A stretch of 7,600 nt of DNA from Gammaproteobacteria bacterium (lineage in GTDB: Bacteria; Pseudomonadota; Gammaproteobacteria; J044): assembly GCA_003696465.1 (NCBI GenBank), contig RFHG01000161.1, forward strand, positions 1 to 7,600, in the 5' to 3' direction. This document shows positions 6,557 through 7,600 of this stretch, piece after piece. A model generated the notes under the pieces. The model saw only the letters and a list, made by a program, of their open reading frames with translations. It was not told where the DNA came from and did no database searches. A program made the translations under genes and the position numbers. Within the stretch, counting starts at the first letter, position 1; every line of letters begins with the position of its first letter.

Positions 6557-7431
6557 CCCCGCTGGGCGATACCCCGCGCTGGCCGGCCCCCGCCAAGCTC
6601 AACCTGTTCCTGCACGTCACCGGCCGGCGGGGCGATGGCTATCACCTGCTGCAGACCGTGTTCCAGTTTCTCGACCATGGTGACGAACTGGCCTTCCTGC
6701 CCGCCGAGGATGAACAGATCTGCCGCCAGGGCAGTGTTCCGGGCGTGCCTGAGGAAGACGACCTCATCATCCGCGCGGCGCATCTGCTGGCACGGCATAC
6801 GGGCTGTCGCCGGGGCGTCACCATCGCCGTGCGCAAGCGTCTGCCCATGGGTGGCGGGCTGGGTGGAGGCAGCTCCGATGCGGCCACAGTGCTGGTGGCC
6901 CTCAACCGGCTCTGGGGGCTGGATCTGTCCACCGAAGAACTGGCGCGCCTCGGGCTGGAGCTGGGAGCCGATGTACCGGTCTTCATCCATGGCCAGGCGG
7001 CCTGGGCCGAGGGCGTGGGCGAGCGCCTGCAGCCGGTGCAGCTGCCGGAGCCCTGGTACCTGGTCCTCAGGCCGCCAGTATCCGTTTCCACCGCCACGGT
7101 TTTCGGCCATCCCCGATTGACACGCAACAGCGCGCCAATCACAATATGCGACTTTCTTTCGGGCAGGGGAGAAAACGTCTGCGAACCGGTGGTGCGCAGC
7201 CTGCACCCGGAGGTGGGCGAGGTGCTCGACTGGCTCGGCCAGCATGCGCCGCATCCCGCGCGCATGACCGGTACCGGGAGCTGCGTGTTCGCCGCCTTCG
7301 AAGACCGGGCCACGGCCCGGGCGGTGCTGGAGCAGGCCCCTGCCGAATGGGAAGGGTTCGTGGCCCGGGGCCGCAACCGTTCCCCCCTGCTGGACCGGCT
7401 GGACCTGGAAACCGCCAGCGCACGCGGCTGA
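6535..7431 (+). CDS. ispE: 4-diphosphocytidyl-2-C-methyl-D-erythritol kinase
   Basis: IspE phosphorylates the 2-hydroxyl of CDP-methylerythritol with ATP, the fourth step of the MEP route to isoprenoid precursors, in the cytoplasm. The 298-residue protein is a GHMP-family kinase of slightly more than usual length (about 285). PAKLNLFLHVTGRRGDGYH (19-37) carries the substrate-binding Lys and His; the ATP-binding glycine loop PMGGGLGGGSSDAA is at 104-117; the catalytic Asp is D146 in LGADVPVF; and the third GHMP motif MTGTGSCVF is at about 244-252. The ATG at 6535 is chosen because the family homology starts soon after; the open frame runs further upstream only as a shadow of lolB. The 22-base overlap with lolB and the lack of a strong ribosome binding site imply translational coupling. 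A promoter-like sequence lies inside its 3' half. In relatives, tRNA-Gln and prs follow; tRNA-Gln is seen here. Confidence 0.96.
   Translation: MVSEVDLTPLGDTPRWPAPAKLNLFLHVTGRRGDGYHLLQTVFQFLDHGDELAFLPAEDEQICRQGSVPGVPEEDDLIIRAAHLLARHTGCRRGVTIAVRKRLPMGGGLGGGSSDAATVLVALNRLWGLDLSTEELARLGLELGADVPVFIHGQAAWAEGVGERLQPVQLPEPWYLVLRPPVSVSTATVFGHPRLTRNSAPITICDFLSGRGENVCEPVVRSLHPEVGEVLDWLGQHAPHPARMTGTGSCVFAAFEDRATARAVLEQAPAEWEGFVARGRNRSPLLDRLDLETASARG
7117..7145 (+). promoter_or_regulatory. Possible internal promoter within ispE
   Basis: A perfect -35 hexamer TTGACA (7117-7122) and CACAAT (7140-7145, 4 of 6) are spaced by 17 bases, in a locally AT-richer part of ispE. It could give separate expression to tRNA-Gln, about 390 bases downstream, and to whatever follows. 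It may be a chance match within coding sequence. Confidence 0.35.
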
Positions 7432-7461
7432 TCCGGGCCGGCAAGGCAGGGAAGGGAGAGC

Positions 7462-7476
7462 GAACCCGCAGGGTTC
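7462..7476 (+). other. Perfect 6-bp hairpin after ispE
   Basis: GAACCC and GGGTTC arms (7462-7467 with 7471-7476) enclose a GCA loop, 30 bases after the ispE stop. There is no T run, so it is not a clear terminator. It resembles the GAACCCCGCAGGGG sequence at the left end of the window (1-14), suggesting related extragenic elements or a shared RNA-processing signal. Confidence 0.5.
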
Positions 7477-7495
7477 CGCAGTAATCCTGCCGGAC

Positions 7496-7512
7496 ATGCC
7501 GCGAAGCGGCAT
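7496..7512 (+). other. Perfect 7-bp hairpin upstream of tRNA-Gln
   Basis: ATGCCGC and GCGGCAT arms (7496-7502 with 7506-7512) enclose a GAA loop and end 21 bases before the tRNA. It is followed by TTGGGG, a poor U tract, so it could be a weak terminator after ispE, an mRNA 3'-end stabiliser, or a structure guiding tRNA 5' processing. Confidence 0.5.
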
Positions 7513-7533
7513 TGGGGTCGGCGAACAGGTTGT

Positions 7534-7600
7534 TGGGCCGTCGCCAAGTGGTAAGGCACCGGATTTTGATTCCGGCATGCGCAGGTTCGACCACCGCGCA
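7534..7600 (+). tRNA. tRNA-Gln (UUG anticodon), 3' part abnormal and cut by window edge
   Basis: The 5' two thirds are a normal glutamine tRNA. The acceptor 5' strand TGGGCCG is at 7534-7540; the D arm has GCC/GGC stems at 7543-7545 and 7555-7557; the anticodon stem CCGGA/TCCGG is at 7559-7563 and 7571-7575 around loop TTTTGAT, with anticodon TTG at 7566-7568; and GCAGGTTCGA begins the T arm at 7581. The rest fails: the 3' T-stem strand should be CCTGC but reads ACCGC (7593-7597), and the next bases GCA (7598-7600) do not pair with the acceptor strand, which needs CGG. The gene would be about 72 bases before CCA, so a few bases lie outside, but the visible ones are already wrong. tRNA-Gln next to ispE is the expected location in this group. 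Confidence 0.8.

Noticed and set aside
6499..7578. A 359-codon minus-strand open frame opposite ispE and tRNA-Gln
   Set aside because: It spans ispE and runs into the tRNA; no recognisable domain or ribosome binding site.

Overview
The window looks like a housekeeping stretch of a high-GC gammaproteobacterial chromosome. The gene order is hemA-prfA-prmC on the minus strand, divergent from a tetratricopeptide lipoprotein gene, lolB, ispE and tRNA-Gln on the plus strand. This is the order I know from Pseudomonas (the PA4664-PA4669 region). The strong G/C bias at third codon positions and an unfamiliar gene after prmC, where Pseudomonas has moeB, point to a high-GC gammaproteobacterium, possibly of the Chromatiales/Ectothiorhodospiraceae type. 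Genus cannot be fixed from the sequence alone.

Layout from left to right: (1) 1-316 holds no convincing gene. It has a cluster of inverted repeats, several with a GCA or GCAA loop, then a 26-base purine run that would be a C-rich, G-poor stretch in a minus-strand transcript and may be a Rho-dependent termination region. (2) 317-733 (minus) encodes a 138-aa protein of unknown function whose N-terminal part has the pattern of a heavy-metal-associated (HMA-like) fold without the metal-binding CxxC. (3) 766-3976 (minus) is a tight hemA-prfA-prmC operon joined by two ATGA stop/start overlaps: glutamyl-tRNA reductase, peptide release factor 1, and the methyltransferase that modifies the release factor. 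(4) 3977-4217 is a divergent control region with a candidate promoter for each side, a perfect tandem 12-bp duplication, a short palindrome over one -35 box, and a very stable hairpin in the plus-strand leader. (5) 4218-7431 (plus) is a second tight operon: a TPR outer-membrane lipoprotein resembling LbcA, the lipoprotein-insertion protein LolB, and the isoprenoid kinase IspE. (6) 7432-7600 carries two perfect small hairpins and a tRNA-Gln(UUG) whose 3' part does not fold normally.

The two operons supply basic functions: tetrapyrrole synthesis from Glu-tRNA, translation termination, lipoprotein sorting and envelope proteolysis control, isoprenoid precursor synthesis, and glutamine decoding. 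I found no CRISPR array, transposase, phage gene, toxin-antitoxin pair or defence system. The points most worth a second look are the damaged-looking tRNA-Gln at the right edge, the HMA-like protein of unknown function, and the repeat structure of the two intergenic regions.
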